Source of the DNA: Chytriomyces cf. hyalinus JEL632
Lineage: Eukaryota > Chytridiomycota > Chytridiomycetes > Chytridiales > Chytriomycetaceae
Length of the DNA: 61,156 bases
Direction of reading: 5' to 3'
NCBI GenBank assembly: GCA_025435555.1
Contig: JAIWWG010000145.1
Span: 1-61,156, forward strand
Below, piece after piece: positions 32,695 through 43,921 of the stretch; position 1 is the first letter of the stretch; the number at the start of each line of letters is the position of its first letter. A program made the position numbers and the translations under genes. The notes beneath the pieces are model-generated. The model made no database searches and had not been told where the DNA came from. It saw only the letters and a list, made by a program, of their open reading frames with translations.

Positions 32695-34377
32695 ATGGCA
32701 CCCCCATCCCTGAACCTCAACCTCGTAGCAAGAGACATTGCATGGACTCAAGTCTCTGGCGGCGGCGCCTGGGCCTTTAACTGCGACTGGGCCGGCGGCT
32801 CCGCTGACATTGGCAACGCCCGTATCCCCGGCGAGCAATGCGGCGACAAATGCGCCTCAACAAAAGACTGCACCCATTTCACATGGACAAACACCAACGG
32901 CGGAACTTGTTGGTTAAAAAGCGGGGCTGTGACGGCGTCGCAGGCGTTTGGCAAGACGAATGATCAGGCTGTTTGTGGATACATCAAATCTGCTGGTGCT
33001 CCTGCTGCTCCGGTTGGGATCAAGTGGAATTATGCTGCTGATGGATCGTACTGGTCTCCCAGCTGTGACTGGAACGGACAAGACTTTGCAAAGTCGTCGG
33101 TGCGTGGAAGCCAGTGCAGTCAAGAGTGTGTCAAGACGGCCGGATGCACGCATTACACTTGGACAAACTTGAACGGAGGAACGTGTTGGATGAAGAATGG
33201 TAACGTGAACCCGAGTGCCGCTTTTGCCACGACTAAAGATGGAGCTGTGTGTGGTGCTGTTTCTGGATCCCCTGCCAAGTCTACGACTGGACAACCCAAG
33301 ACGACCACGGCTAAGTCCACGACTGGACAACCAAAGACTTCCACTACCAAACCACCGCAAACTACCAACCAACCACCAAAAACCACAAACCAACCGCCTC
33401 AAACTACCAACAAGCCAACGACCACAAAGGCTGCCCCAGTTACCACCCAGCCCTCATCGGTAAGTCTTGTTTTGTTGCTCGAACTCACTTCCCAAGAATC
33501 CAACTTCCTTACTCTCGTTGATTTTCGACAGCCCGGTAAAACCATCACATCCGCCTGGGCTGCTGCCCCCGCATCGGCAACCCGCTTCCCCTACATTGAA
33601 TGCGACAAATCCAACACCTGCTACCAACGAAACACATTCCTCATCCCCGCGTGGCAAAACATTGCCTCCACAATCCAAGAATCTGGCGACATGTCTTTCG
33701 GCCTAGGTCGCTTCTACCTCGTTGACCCTGCTGGAGCCACGTACAAACAATTTTACCTCAACAACCGACAAATCACGTTTACTGTAGACGTGGCTGGTGT
33801 CAAATGTGGACAGAATTCTGCATTGTATTTCAGCGCCATGCCGGTGGGACTTGGATCGCAGTACTGTGATGGACAAGGATCGTGCATGGAGATGGACATT
33901 TTTGAAGGAAACGTTGCTGCCACACAGTTTACGACACATGAATGTAAAAGCCGTGGACAAGTCAACGGAAACCAGTGTAACCATAACGGATGCTCAGACA
34001 CGAGTAATACCAAATACTCGTCGCAAGTTGGACCCAAATCCTTCATTGACACGACTCGGCCTTTTAAAATCACGACCAAATTCATTACGAGTGATAACAC
34101 GGATTCTGGCATGTTGTCGAGCATTGTACAAGTGTTTGAGCAGGATGGAAAAACGTTCCAGACTGGGAATGTGAATACGGGTACTTGCACGGCTGAATGG
34201 GGTGGTGTTCCACAGATGGGTAAGGGTATGGCAGATGGAATGACGCTCATCTTGTCCTTCTGGGAGGGCGGTATGGACTGGTTGGATGGTGGCTTTGGAA
34301 ACCCCAAATGCGCGTCTGCCGTTGGTCAGAGTCAGCCGGCAAAGTACTCCAAGATTCGCGTGGAGCCTATTGCTTAA
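32695..34377 (+). CDS. Compact GH7-like glycoside hydrolase with two N-terminal cysteine modules
   Basis: Exons 32695-33459 and 33532-34377 (536 residues). Two similar modules (about 14-95 and 107-190) share W...CDW-x-G, GEQCG/GSQCS, CTHFTWTN and NGGTCWLK, resembling apple/PAN-like carbohydrate-binding modules. A Thr/Pro linker (about 195-255) joins a catalytic domain. GH7 signatures are FYLNNRQITFTVDV, CGQNSALYFSAM, the ExDxxE motif MEMDIFEGN (Glu375, Asp377, Glu380), DTTRPFKITTKF and GMTLILSFW...WLDG. GH7 enzymes cleave cellulose chains. At about 280 residues the catalytic part is much shorter than usual. No signal peptide is visible at this start. The 72-bp intron keeps the frame open if retained. 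Confidence 0.8.
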   Translation: MAPPSLNLNLVARDIAWTQVSGGGAWAFNCDWAGGSADIGNARIPGEQCGDKCASTKDCTHFTWTNTNGGTCWLKSGAVTASQAFGKTNDQAVCGYIKSAGAPAAPVGIKWNYAADGSYWSPSCDWNGQDFAKSSVRGSQCSQECVKTAGCTHYTWTNLNGGTCWMKNGNVNPSAAFATTKDGAVCGAVSGSPAKSTTGQPKTTTAKSTTGQPKTSTTKPPQTTNQPPKTTNQPPQTTNKPTTTKAAPVTTQPSSVSLVLLLELTSQESNFLTLVDFRQPGKTITSAWAAAPASATRFPYIECDKSNTCYQRNTFLIPAWQNIASTIQESGDMSFGLGRFYLVDPAGATYKQFYLNNRQITFTVDVAGVKCGQNSALYFSAMPVGLGSQYCDGQGSCMEMDIFEGNVAATQFTTHECKSRGQVNGNQCNHNGCSDTSNTKYSSQVGPKSFIDTTRPFKITTKFITSDNTDSGMLSSIVQVFEQDGKTFQTGNVNTGTCTAEWGGVPQMGKGMADGMTLILSFWEGGMDWLDGGFGNPKCASAVGQSQPAKYSKIRVEPIA

Positions 34378-34504
34378 GATATGCAAAGCATTTTTATATT
34401 CTATACTACAACGGTAAAATACAAGCACTTCATTGTGGCCTCTTCTTGCCAATGAGTTTTTATGATATACTGTATTTTTTATTATCTTTCGTGCATCTCT
34501 TTTT

Positions 34505-35632
34505 TCACATGATGCAGCAGTCGGGATTCCCGTCAGCCCCGCCCCCAGGCATCCCTGGAAACGGAAACGCGGGCATGCCATCCGCACCCACCCCCATTCC
34601 TGGGGCCAAGTCTGTCAAAACACCTTCAGGCGGATTCCCATACTCTTGCATCTGTTTTATTGATGCAATGAGTAAAAATAAGCAAGAACACATGGAAATA
34701 CATAAATACCTGCTGCATTAGATCGGCGACACGCTTTCCCTCATCCTCGCCTGAAATTGCCGGGTCATCGTACACTTTTAGAATCTCGACAATGAGCCAC
34801 TGTTGCCCACGAAACCGTGACATGTCTTCTTCAGAAATTGTCGACGCGTTCGCATCCAAATATTCCGGGTACTGTAACCAAATAAGAGCAAGCGGGGAAA
34901 ACTAGCAAAACGACAAAAATCACACCTTCCCAACAAGATCCTTCATGGGCTCATACAACATATCGCGCGTCATCAACTGACTCATGACGTTTCCAAACAT
35001 GTCTTCAAAATCAGCGCTTCCCATCATTTCTTCCAGCTCCTTCATCATGGCTTCCATGTCTTCGGGTGAGCTTTCGTCTAGAGCTGCGTCTTTGATTTGG
35101 CCCTGAGTTGTTTTTTCGATTAATGTTTCAATGGAGAAAGAAGAAGAAGTGGGGAATTGTTACCTCCACTTTCTGATTCGAATCCTTGAGCGTGTTGACC
35201 GTGTCGCTAAGAATATTCTTGAACGAGTCTTCTTTCGCATCCAATGCATTCGAAACACTCGCATCTTTCGTCGCAGCCTTTTTCAACGAGCCCAACAGTT
35301 TCTCGACCGTTTCATCGACATTCCCAGCGTTCGAGGCACCGCTGCCGAATCCGGCGAGAAGTTGTTCCATGCCCAGTTGAAGTTGTCGTTCGAATTCGGA
35401 TGGATCGATTTCTTCTTCTTCGTCATGCGGTGCGTCGGCGTGGTTTGTGGTTGTGGTGGGTTTGGTGGATGCGGTTACGGTTGCTTGTTGTGTGGCTGTA
35501 AAGTCGTCGAGGATATCTGGAGGGAATGCAAGTATGGCTAAGCTATACTGTTGTTGTATATGCAGATGGAGTGAGAGAGAGTGCGTTGTTACCATCGAGA
35601 AAGTCGTCGTCATCGTATGAGTTGTTGGCCAT
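34505..35632 (-). CDS. PEX19: Peroxisomal membrane-protein import receptor Pex19
   Basis: Pex19 is the farnesylated cytosolic chaperone that delivers membrane proteins to peroxisomes. Minus-strand exons 35632-35593, 35516-35164, 35102-34926, 34871-34710, 34651-34505 give 292 residues. The N-terminus is short and acidic (MANNSYDDDDFLD). The helical core includes EFERQLQLGMEQLLAGF, EEMMGSADFEDMFGNVM and MLYEPMKDLVGKYPEYL. The C-terminus has MQEYGNPPEGVLTDLAPGM and ends CCIM, a CaaX farnesylation box. It is head to head with SIW14, with 184 bp between the start codons. It looks intact. Confidence 0.95.
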
Positions 35633-35816
35633 CTTTCGCGCCTGTTTAAATATTTATTTAAAATCGGCGCATAAATAACCTCATGGACCAGGTGACACTC
35701 ATCGCAACTGCATACCATCACATCCACCCACTCACTCACTCCCTCTCTCTCGTACACTCTCTCCCTCACTCTGATCAACACACACAGCCCATCGAGGAAG
35801 AAGAAGTCGTCTTCCC

Positions 35817-36809
<993 letters not shown>

Positions 36810-36896
36810 CTAAAGGGTCTGTTAATGCACATAATAAAGGTTGAGTTTGAAAGCCGTGCATATTTGAATTAAAGCTTGATTCGGGGCTCCATTATG

Positions 36897-37136
36897 ACAT
36901 GTTTTCTCGAAGCGCCATACCCAAGGAGAAATTATATGACAAGGTCAGAAGAGATTTGCACCTAATTTTCTTCTTGCAAATCCCAACTTGATCCAGAACT
37001 GTTGTCACTCCCTCAATCCAGATCAAACCACATCAGCCGCTTACCGTTGCGATTTCGCGTCTCCGAACATGGAAGACACACTGGTCAAGGTGTGAACGCT
37101 TGCTGAATCAGACTCCCTGCCGGTATTCACAAAATA
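36897..37136. other. Stretch after SIW14 without a supported gene
   Basis: Short broken frames only. It runs directly into the second copy of the segmental duplication. No promoter or RNA gene is recognised. Confidence 0.3.
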
Positions 37137-38640
37137 CAAGGAAATGGCGGTGGTGATACCGACGAATCAGAGTCCCAACTCATCTCCACGAAGCCAAATT
37201 CGATACGTAACAATGGACGTTGCGTTATCAGCGTGTAATTGCACAACGATTCAGACGCGTCATATTCTGCGACATGAAAAAAAAAACTGCTCACCTCTGG
37301 CTTCGATCTTGACGAGTTTTGTCCCATCATTTCGAAATGTCGGCGCGAAAAATCGTTTCTTCCGACACGGCGTTTGCTGGTGCATCCAAGCTTGATTCGA
37401 GCCAGTGCCAATGCTTTGATATCTGATCAGGTTTTTTTTTTTTGGTCTGTGCTCCGTGAAAAAGTCGCTGGCAAACCACCCCCCGCTGGGGAAAATAATT
37501 TGAAGAGAAATTGGCGACTGACCGACTTGGACTTGTCGAAGTGCGAATTCTTCAAATAAGCCGCATTCAGGCATCGATCCTCGAACTTCCATCATCACAA
37601 ATACCTCGAATCGGCTTGATGGCGCAGGAATGCCAGGAGAACTGCTCCTCGGGAATCCATTCATTCAAATGGTTGGAATGCTTCTTCAATTCTTGAGGAG
37701 TCGGGAGGTTTAATGACTCTGTTGACATCCTCGATACCACTGCGCCACTGTCACCTACGAAACTTCAACTACGAAACTTCAAACAAGCGTACATCACTGA
37801 ACGCAGGAATAGAACGCATTTGTTCGAAACTGCTGGAAACGCACGGTGCGCCTGTCTCGAAAATCTTTCGCTGATGCTGAGGACTGTCGCTGTAAATATC
37901 AAAGCTGATGTTTCCAGGTTTCAGTCCTTCCAGCGAATACGAAAATTAAATACGTGCCTCACTTCAGATATTCACATCGCAACATGGGAAAGGGCCCATT
38001 AGGCTGAACATCGGCTTCCTCAAAATCGTTCGCAGGGAAGCTGAGACACCGAAGAATTGCCGCATCATCATCAGTCCAAATTGGCGCATCCACAACACAC
38101 GCTTCCCACGCAAGATGATGTACGGACGAATTCCTATTTGGCATCGATATCTATGCGCGAGTTAGTTCATAGCCACGAATGTTGCTTTGCGCAATGTTTC
38201 TGCCATCCAACACGCATACCGCATCCATCCTTTGTCCTTCTCTGAGGCCTCCCGCACGTAAAATCGCATCAATGAGAAGTACGGGTACTGCGCGAGATAT
38301 AGGAGTCAGAGTGTATCCGCCAACGTTGCTTGCGACTTGTTCCTCCCTTCCAGACGCATTCGGCCTCCGTCCTCCTCCCTCTTCCTCTGAGACACGTCGG
38401 ACCAAGAATGAATCTATGAGAAAGTTTGGATACTGCGCACGAAGCCATCTTACGAGGGAAGCTGACACAGACAACGCCCTCAGCAAATTCGGACAAGGTG
38501 AAAGCTCCAATTTTAAGTCCTCCATTGGATAAACCCAATTATGGACGTAAAATGTCCGCCGGAACGCGCAAACAAATCAAACAAACAAAAAACATCCGAA
38601 AAACAGAGTCAGCACCCAAACAACAAGTTGAGTCCCCATT
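37137..38640 (+). repeat. Segmental duplication copy 2 (gene debris)
   Basis: Partner of 27470-28300: AATCAGAGTCCCAA at 37166, GTGCGAATTCTTCAAATA at 37541, AATACCTCGAATCGG at 37600, EESGGLMTLLT near 37700, and ATGTCCGCCGGAACGCGCAAA at 38551. Between the last two points copy 2 has about 800 bp that copy 1 lacks, with two minus-strand open stretches of unknown meaning (38525-38151, starting MEDLKLELSPCPNLLRAL; and 38144-37959). NNLKR...DLDLSKCEFF resembles the linker of the CRN relics, so a CRN-type origin is possible but unproven. Confidence 0.5.
38551..38625 (+). other. Possible first exon of a small unknown gene
   Basis: An ATG-initiated 25-codon basic stretch (MSAGTRKQIKQTKNIRKTES...) is followed by a possible GT donor (GTTGAG at 38626). 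The same start is present in the duplicated copy at 28202, where the sequence has drifted. Candidate downstream exons are the two repeated segments at about 38878 and 39115. No protein family is recognised and the gene model is not secure. Confidence 0.25.
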
Positions 38641-38872
38641 CCTCCGAGCCCACCCCCCTCTCATCCCATATTGGATACCTCCCCACCCTCCATGCCCTCA
38701 GCCCTCGAAAGCACATCATCTCACGGATTGTTGTGTTGGATGAACGCGTTACCTGTACTCACTTCTCAAACAACCTCACACCCACACCTTACATTCAGGC
38801 TTGCTTGCTTTGGCCCCTCGACTCTCTTTGCAAGCCGCAGTTGATGGGACCGCACGTTGCTTCCCCGCCTTC

Positions 38873-39270
38873 CCACACAGTCGTGCACAGGCATCCCATT
38901 GACACGAGATCAGGTACACATTATCTCTTTCACGTGTTCTTTGTTCTCTAACCTGTCAACTCCAACAAACACTCCTCTCAACAAACAAGGTGCATCTCAA
39001 TCGATCGACTGTCTTCTGCAAGTGGCACTGTCGGGGGCAACGGTGCCTCCATGCCTTTGTCTGCTTGCGCTAGTGTCACGCTGTGCTGTCAAGATGTGCT
39101 GAGTTTCCCTTGCAGACAGTCGTGCACAGGCATCCCATTGACACGACCCAAGGTACCATCTGCCTTCCTCATTTTCATTAGTCTCTAACCTCTCAACTAC
39201 AAACAACACCACCAATCACTCCTCCGAAAACCAGACTCCCTGATTGATCGACTGTCTTTTGCGAGCGCGC
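38873..39270 (+). repeat. Tandem duplication of an exon-like segment
   Basis: CAGTCGTGCACAGGCATCCC followed by ATTGACACGA occurs at about 38879-38908 and again at 39118-39147. Each copy is preceded by an AG and followed within a few bases by a GT donor-like GGTACC/GGTACA. Similarity continues into the downstream parts (CTCTAACCT(G/C)TCAACT; ATCGACTGTCTT(C/T)TGC). The repeat distance is about 239 bp. Confidence 0.7.
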
Positions 39271-39547
39271 ACTTTTAAAAGGTCATTTTGGCCAATTTGC
39301 TACTTATCTTTTTGTTACAGGTGGCGCGGCTCCCACTGGAAAGATAGCAATTTCGGTTGCTCTCGGCTGACACTGAATCGATTTTTTCGTTTCTTTCTTG
39401 TGGAGTATTATGAAATAAAGGATCTGATTGTTGATTAACTGGTCGTCGTTTGGATTCGGAATGACGACAGTATCGATCGTTTATGCGAGGGTGAAATCAA
39501 TGGCTCGGAGCGAGCAGACAAGCACAACCACGGTATAGTTGCTGCAC

Positions 39548-39645
39548 GCGTTGAACAGTTTTCGGATATGCATGACTTTGTCAAGCACGTTCAAATAATA
39601 TGCGTCAACATGAATCAGAATGGTGGCGCGCAACTGTTTTCGAAA
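39548..39645 (+). pseudogene. Fragment duplicating the SIW14 3' end
   Basis: Reads ARVEQFSDMHDFVKHVQ and then NMNQNGGA, matching the last exon of SIW14 (ARIEQFSDVHDFVKHVQ...DMNQNCVA, 36719-36806). Only about 90 bp is recognisable. It lies about 2.8 kb downstream on the same strand, so it is a local duplication relic. Confidence 0.8.
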
Positions 39646-39718
39646 ATAATATCGCTTTGAAGAAAGGCATTTCTTTGGTAGAAAGTTCCGTTTTATTTTC
39701 CTTGAATGACGTTAAATC

Positions 39719-41486
39719 TCAGACGTCCTTGTTTTCGCCATAATTCTCGAGCACCAAATCGTTGAGTCCGAACGCTTCGTTTTGTTCATAGTCGCGTTCA
39801 TAGGTTTCGATTGTCATGTCTGGGTCTGGGTCAGGAGCGTAAATATTTTGCAGATACTGTGGGAATGAGACGTGTCGTTAGTATTTTCTATTGCGGTGGT
39901 TCCAGCTCAATAAGCTTCTTACAGAATTTCCGAGTGGGTCATCAAGGATCAGAGTATAAGGCATTTCGACTTTAATGGCCTGCAAAATTTTCAAAGGTTA
40001 ACAGGGAGCAGAATCAACAAAAAAAAACGAGATTCAAAAAAGTACCTTTTGTAATTTTGCCAAAAAGTTTTCGAAAGCCTGCTTTCGCTGTTCTTGACCA
40101 GAATCTCCAGATGCGAACGGCGATGCAGTCTTTTTAATTTCGTCGTACACTTGCGCGAGCAGACCTTCGACAGTTGTGAATCGACCACCTAACGTTCCGG
40201 TTGTCAGGTGGAGTTCGATTTCGGGGATTTCGAGGCCGCAAGTTTCACTCTGTTTGGATATAATCATGAGGATGACGGCGAAGATATCGTTAAGAAGAAA
40301 GTAAAAGACCTTCAGAATGTCGCGGTTCAAGTCGTCGATCTCCTTGATATTGAGCGTGATTCTTTTTCCGTGCGAAGAAATAGCTCCGCCCGCTTTCACT
40401 TCATTGCTCTTGTACCCACACAGCTCGCAATCAGTCGCCATAATCACCACCTCTTTAAAATGCGGAATATCCATCAAATGCATTCGAGTATCACTGGGAG
40501 CATTGCATCGACTACAGTTTCCATGGAAAATGTGCACCTCCTTCAACAAATCATCGTCCAACTCTTCATTCTCTGGCGCAGGCTGTAACCCCAGCTCCTC
40601 ATTCTGCACAGCAGTCCTTTCAAACTCTTTAATGGAAATCTGCGGATCTTTTTGTGGTGCACACATGTTTTCAATGTACGAGTTTCCAGCAGGGTCATTG
40701 ATTTCGATCGTGAATGGATTGTCAGAGGGGGATTCAAGGTAGATTTGGAGCGTGTCAATGACGGTTTGGACACCCTTGTGGAGGGCTTCGTCTTGGATTA
40801 GGCGGGCGGGTTGCATTGCGCTGAGGCCTTCGATGGATTTCGAGACGAGTCCTTCGACGGTGGTGAGGACGCCACGTTGCGTTGCTGCGCTGTTGTTGTG
40901 AGTTTTCGAAAATCAGCTCCATTTTCGAAGGTTTTCGAACGTGAAAGAATTTCGAAACATGAAAAGAATACTTACGGAATTTCAAAGTTGAGTTCAGTGA
41001 ATTTGACGGTGGCAGATTCGGATTTTACGACTTGTCGGTTCAAGTCCTTTTTTTTTTTTTTTTTTTTTTTCGATGAGACGAATAAGATGCAAAATCAGAT
41101 GGGTTTTGCTCACCGTTTTGGACTTGATGGAGCATGTGTGGATGGATCCCTTTTCACGCACGGCGCTTCCCGTCTGAATCTCGTTGTTTTTGAAGCCGCA
41201 GTGAGGACACTCGAAACACATCAGAATGATCTCGCGGAAATGCGGGATCAGAGTGAGCATGATTCTGCTCTCTCCCTTTTGTTGTAACGGAGGGAGTGTC
41301 AGCTGCATAACAAGACATAACGGTTGGGTAAGAAAGCCCTCTCACGTTCTCGAAGCAGTTCATGCAAAGCGACTCGATCACAGTGACGGGCTGGTCGTCT
41401 TCAACGCTGTCTCCAATGTCGTTGAACATCTTCTCCTTCTCGGGTGCATTTGCAGTTGCGATGACGCTGGGCGGGACTTGGCTCAT
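39719..41486 (-). CDS. ZPR1: Zinc-finger protein ZPR1
   Basis: ZPR1 is a conserved eukaryotic zinc-finger protein that binds translation factor eEF1A and assists its folding. Seven minus-strand exons (41486-41346, 41302-41114, 41046-40976, 40889-40310, 40249-40046, 39979-39923, 39856-39719) give 459 residues. The two family zinc fingers are visible: CMNC (residues 41-44) with CPHC (79-82), and CSRC with CELC in exon 4. Each is followed by a ZPR1 domain (RGVLTTVEGLVSK; GRFTTVEGLLAQVYDEI). It ends YLQNIYAPDPDPDMTIE... A 24-T run (41047-41070) sits against the intron-2 acceptor. Introns 43-67 bp. Confidence 0.93.
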
Positions 41487-41580
41487 GAGTTGCTTTTTGA
41501 AGTTTTTTTTTACAGACTTCAAATGGGGTTCATTTTATATTGCAATTGGCATTCGTCGAAATACACATCTTTGTTGTCGC

Positions 41581-42672
41581 TCAGCAGTTTCTTGTACTCG
41601 GCTCAGCTGGCCCAGAATCTGTCGCAACGCGTTCGTACTGAACTCCGTCACCAACAACGCGTTTAGATCCCGCAGCACTCAAATCCAAACTGTCGAGAAA
41701 TGTTGCCGACTGCGTCTTGGTCTTTACACCCTCCCTGAGCAAGCTCGTGGTCTTTTGGTTGCTGGCTGGAATCTCTTCAACAACTCCATCTCTTCTTCCA
41801 GACCCTTCTTGCTGGGCATTCATGCCACGCGAGTTGTTGTCTTGAACGACAACGCGTTCAAAAATCAACGGCGTATTCTCATCATCCTCGTTCCTTTGCC
41901 CACCAGCAGCAGCACCAGCATCACCACTCTCCTGCGTCTGAGAATACATACCATACCGCCACCCATCCAAAAACGCAAACCCACGCACAAGCAACACCAC
42001 CCAACTCACATATACAACCCACACAACCGTCTCTGTCGCATGCGGTTGCGGAAAGTACCAGAAAAACATGTACATGCCCAGCGTCACGTTCAACAGTGCC
42101 AGTGGGGCGAGGAGGTTGCCACCCATGAATCCGTGGATTTTGTTCAAGGTCGGCTGAGCGAGTGGCGTGCGTGGGTTGATGGGTTCGTGGGAATGTGTTG
42201 TTGTGGGTGGTGAGACGGATTGGATCGTGATTCCAAGGGATGCTTGGATGAGCAGGATTGTTGTGAGGATGAATCCGAGGACCTTTTTGAGCGTTTTTGT
42301 TTTGGGTTCAGTCTGGGACACCTCGAATCAATTATTTTGCAGGTCGACTTACCGGATGAACTCGGTTCCACAGCACTTCGTTCCTGGCAAGAAATGCCAA
42401 TGCCACCGCCACAAAATGAAGCACGAGTGTGAGAGAAAATATGCTGCTGTGGATCTGGAACCATAAAGGGCCGTTCACGTTGTACTGCATGTAACGTGCT
42501 GCGAGTACTCCCACTGGGGCGAGTATGACCCACAAAAAGACCATAATGATACCGTGCGAGAGTAGCTGTGTGCGTTGGAAGTTGTCGCGAGGGTCGATGA
42601 GATAATGGGAAGGTGCAAATGAGAAGGCGGGTAGAGTACCAGTGTCTGTGCATTGTCTGGTTCCGGGGCCAT
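41581..42672 (-). CDS. Cytochrome b561-like membrane protein
   Basis: Minus-strand exons 42672-42640, 42565-42353 and 42312-41581 give 325 residues. After a short N-terminus (MAPEPDNAQTL) come HGIIMVFLWVILAPVGVLAAR, then IHSSIFSLTLVLHFVAVALAF, VLGFILTTILLIQASLGI, a His-containing loop (KIHGFMGG), LLAPLALLNVTLGMYMFFWYF and VVWVVYVSWVVLLVRGFAFL: five spans with His residues placed as haem ligands would be in the cytochrome b561/ferric-reductase fold. The C-terminal third is soluble and polar. Such proteins carry electrons across membranes. No DOMON domain is seen. The substrate is unknown. Confidence 0.75.
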
Positions 42673-42761
42673 TTTTGAGGAGGTTATTTCTTCACTCCTA
42701 CCGCACAAGTGGCTGATTCAGATGAAAAAATAAACATTCAAGCAAGTCCTTCGAAAAAAAT

Positions 42762-42832
42762 GCCCATTGGCGGGATTGATCCACCGACCTTTGCATTACA
42801 AGTGCAACGCTCTACCACTGAGCTAAACGGGC
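42762..42832 (-). tRNA. tRNA-Thr (anticodon UGU)
   Basis: 71-nt cloverleaf on the minus strand starting GCCCGTTTAGCTCAGTGG. The 7-bp acceptor stem GCCCGTT pairs with AATGGGC. A-box GCTCAGTGGTAG, anticodon stem TTGCA/TGCAA with loop CTTGTAA (anticodon UGU, codon ACA), T-loop GGATCAATCCC. No intron. An identical gene lies at 48918-48988 on the plus strand. Confidence 0.95.
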
Positions 42833-42914
42833 GTTGCGAGTTGAATTTACGCATACATGACATTCCAATGTTTTTTCAAGTCCCAAAAAGCATCAACGAA
42901 AAAAAACCACCTGA

Positions 42915-43831
42915 ATGCTCTACATTGTCGGCCTGGGTCTCGGCGACGAAAAGGACATTACCGTGAAAGGCCTGGAAGCACCGGAATCAGTCAAATCACG
43001 CGAACGCATATGCCTGGAACACATCGATCCTGAAGGTGCCGACAGACCGACTCGAAGCGCTGCACGGCAAAAAGATTCTCCTTGCGGACCGTGAAATGGT
43101 TGAAAGCGATCTGAATGCCATCCTCAAAGACGCGGATTGGATCAATGTAGCGTTCCTGGTGGTGGGCGATCCGTATGGTTCTGCGTCATATAAATAAATA
43201 AATAAATAAATAAAATAAAATCAGAGCAACGACACACACGGACTTGGTTTTACGCGCCAAAGAACTCGACATTCGCGTGACTTCGATCCACAACGCGTCC
43301 ATCGTGAGCGCGATTGGCTGTTGCGGCTTGCAGCTGTACAACCACGGCCAGACCATCTCGATCGTCTTCTTTTCGGACAACTGGCGTCCGGACAGCTTCT
43401 GCGACAAGATCAAGCAGAACAGGGCCATCAAACTGCATACGCTGTGTTTACTCGATATCAAAGTGAAGGAGCAGTCCATTGAGGATATGGCGCGTGCATG
43501 ACTGTGAATCAGGCTGTTGAGCAGCTTCTTGAGGTGGAAGAGAAGCGTCTGGAGAAAGGTGATCATATTCGATTTTGTGATTGCATATCAACTGATTCTC
43601 TCAATTAGTCTACTCCCCAACGACCATCGGCGTAGCATGTCCCGCATCGGTACACCAGATCAACGAATCATTTGCGGCACGCTCCAAGAATTACTCGAAG
43701 CAGACTTTGGAGAACCGTTGCATTCGCTCGTTCTCGCGGGTGAAATGCACTTTTTGGAAGCAGACATTCTTAAAACATTTGCAATCAACGTCGACACGTT
43801 CAATCAGTACGCGCAAGTCTCGGATCATTGA
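42915..43831 (+). pseudogene. DPH5: Diphthine synthase DPH5, decayed copy
   Basis: DPH5 methylates the histidine precursor of diphthamide on eEF2. The copy starts MLYIVGLGLGDEKDITVKGL and contains [89 protein letters not shown] and a C-terminal LHSLVLAGEMHFLEADIL. Lesions: a frame change near 43021 (CAC-repeat deletion likely), a small deletion with frame change near 43493, and about 5 extra bases near 43640. An A/T-rich intron with TAAA repeats lies at about 43175-43230. A working copy is expected elsewhere in the genome. Confidence 0.85.
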
Positions 43832-43921
43832 GAGACAGGTTACTTCCAAAAAATAAATTTCGTTCCTGTGCTTTATTAAACGTCGATAACATAATCACAC
43901 CAAATGATTTTGGAAACTGTG

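Noticed and set aside
38551-38625. Basic MSAGTRKQIKQTKNIRKTES stretch as a histone H3 tail
   Set aside because: The KQT...RK...AP spacing is superficially H3-like, but no histone fold is found downstream and the duplicate at 28202 has drifted. Composition alone explains it.
41047-41070. T24 run inside ZPR1 as a lesion
   Set aside because: It lies in intron 2 as the polypyrimidine/adenine side of the acceptor; exons on both sides join in phase.
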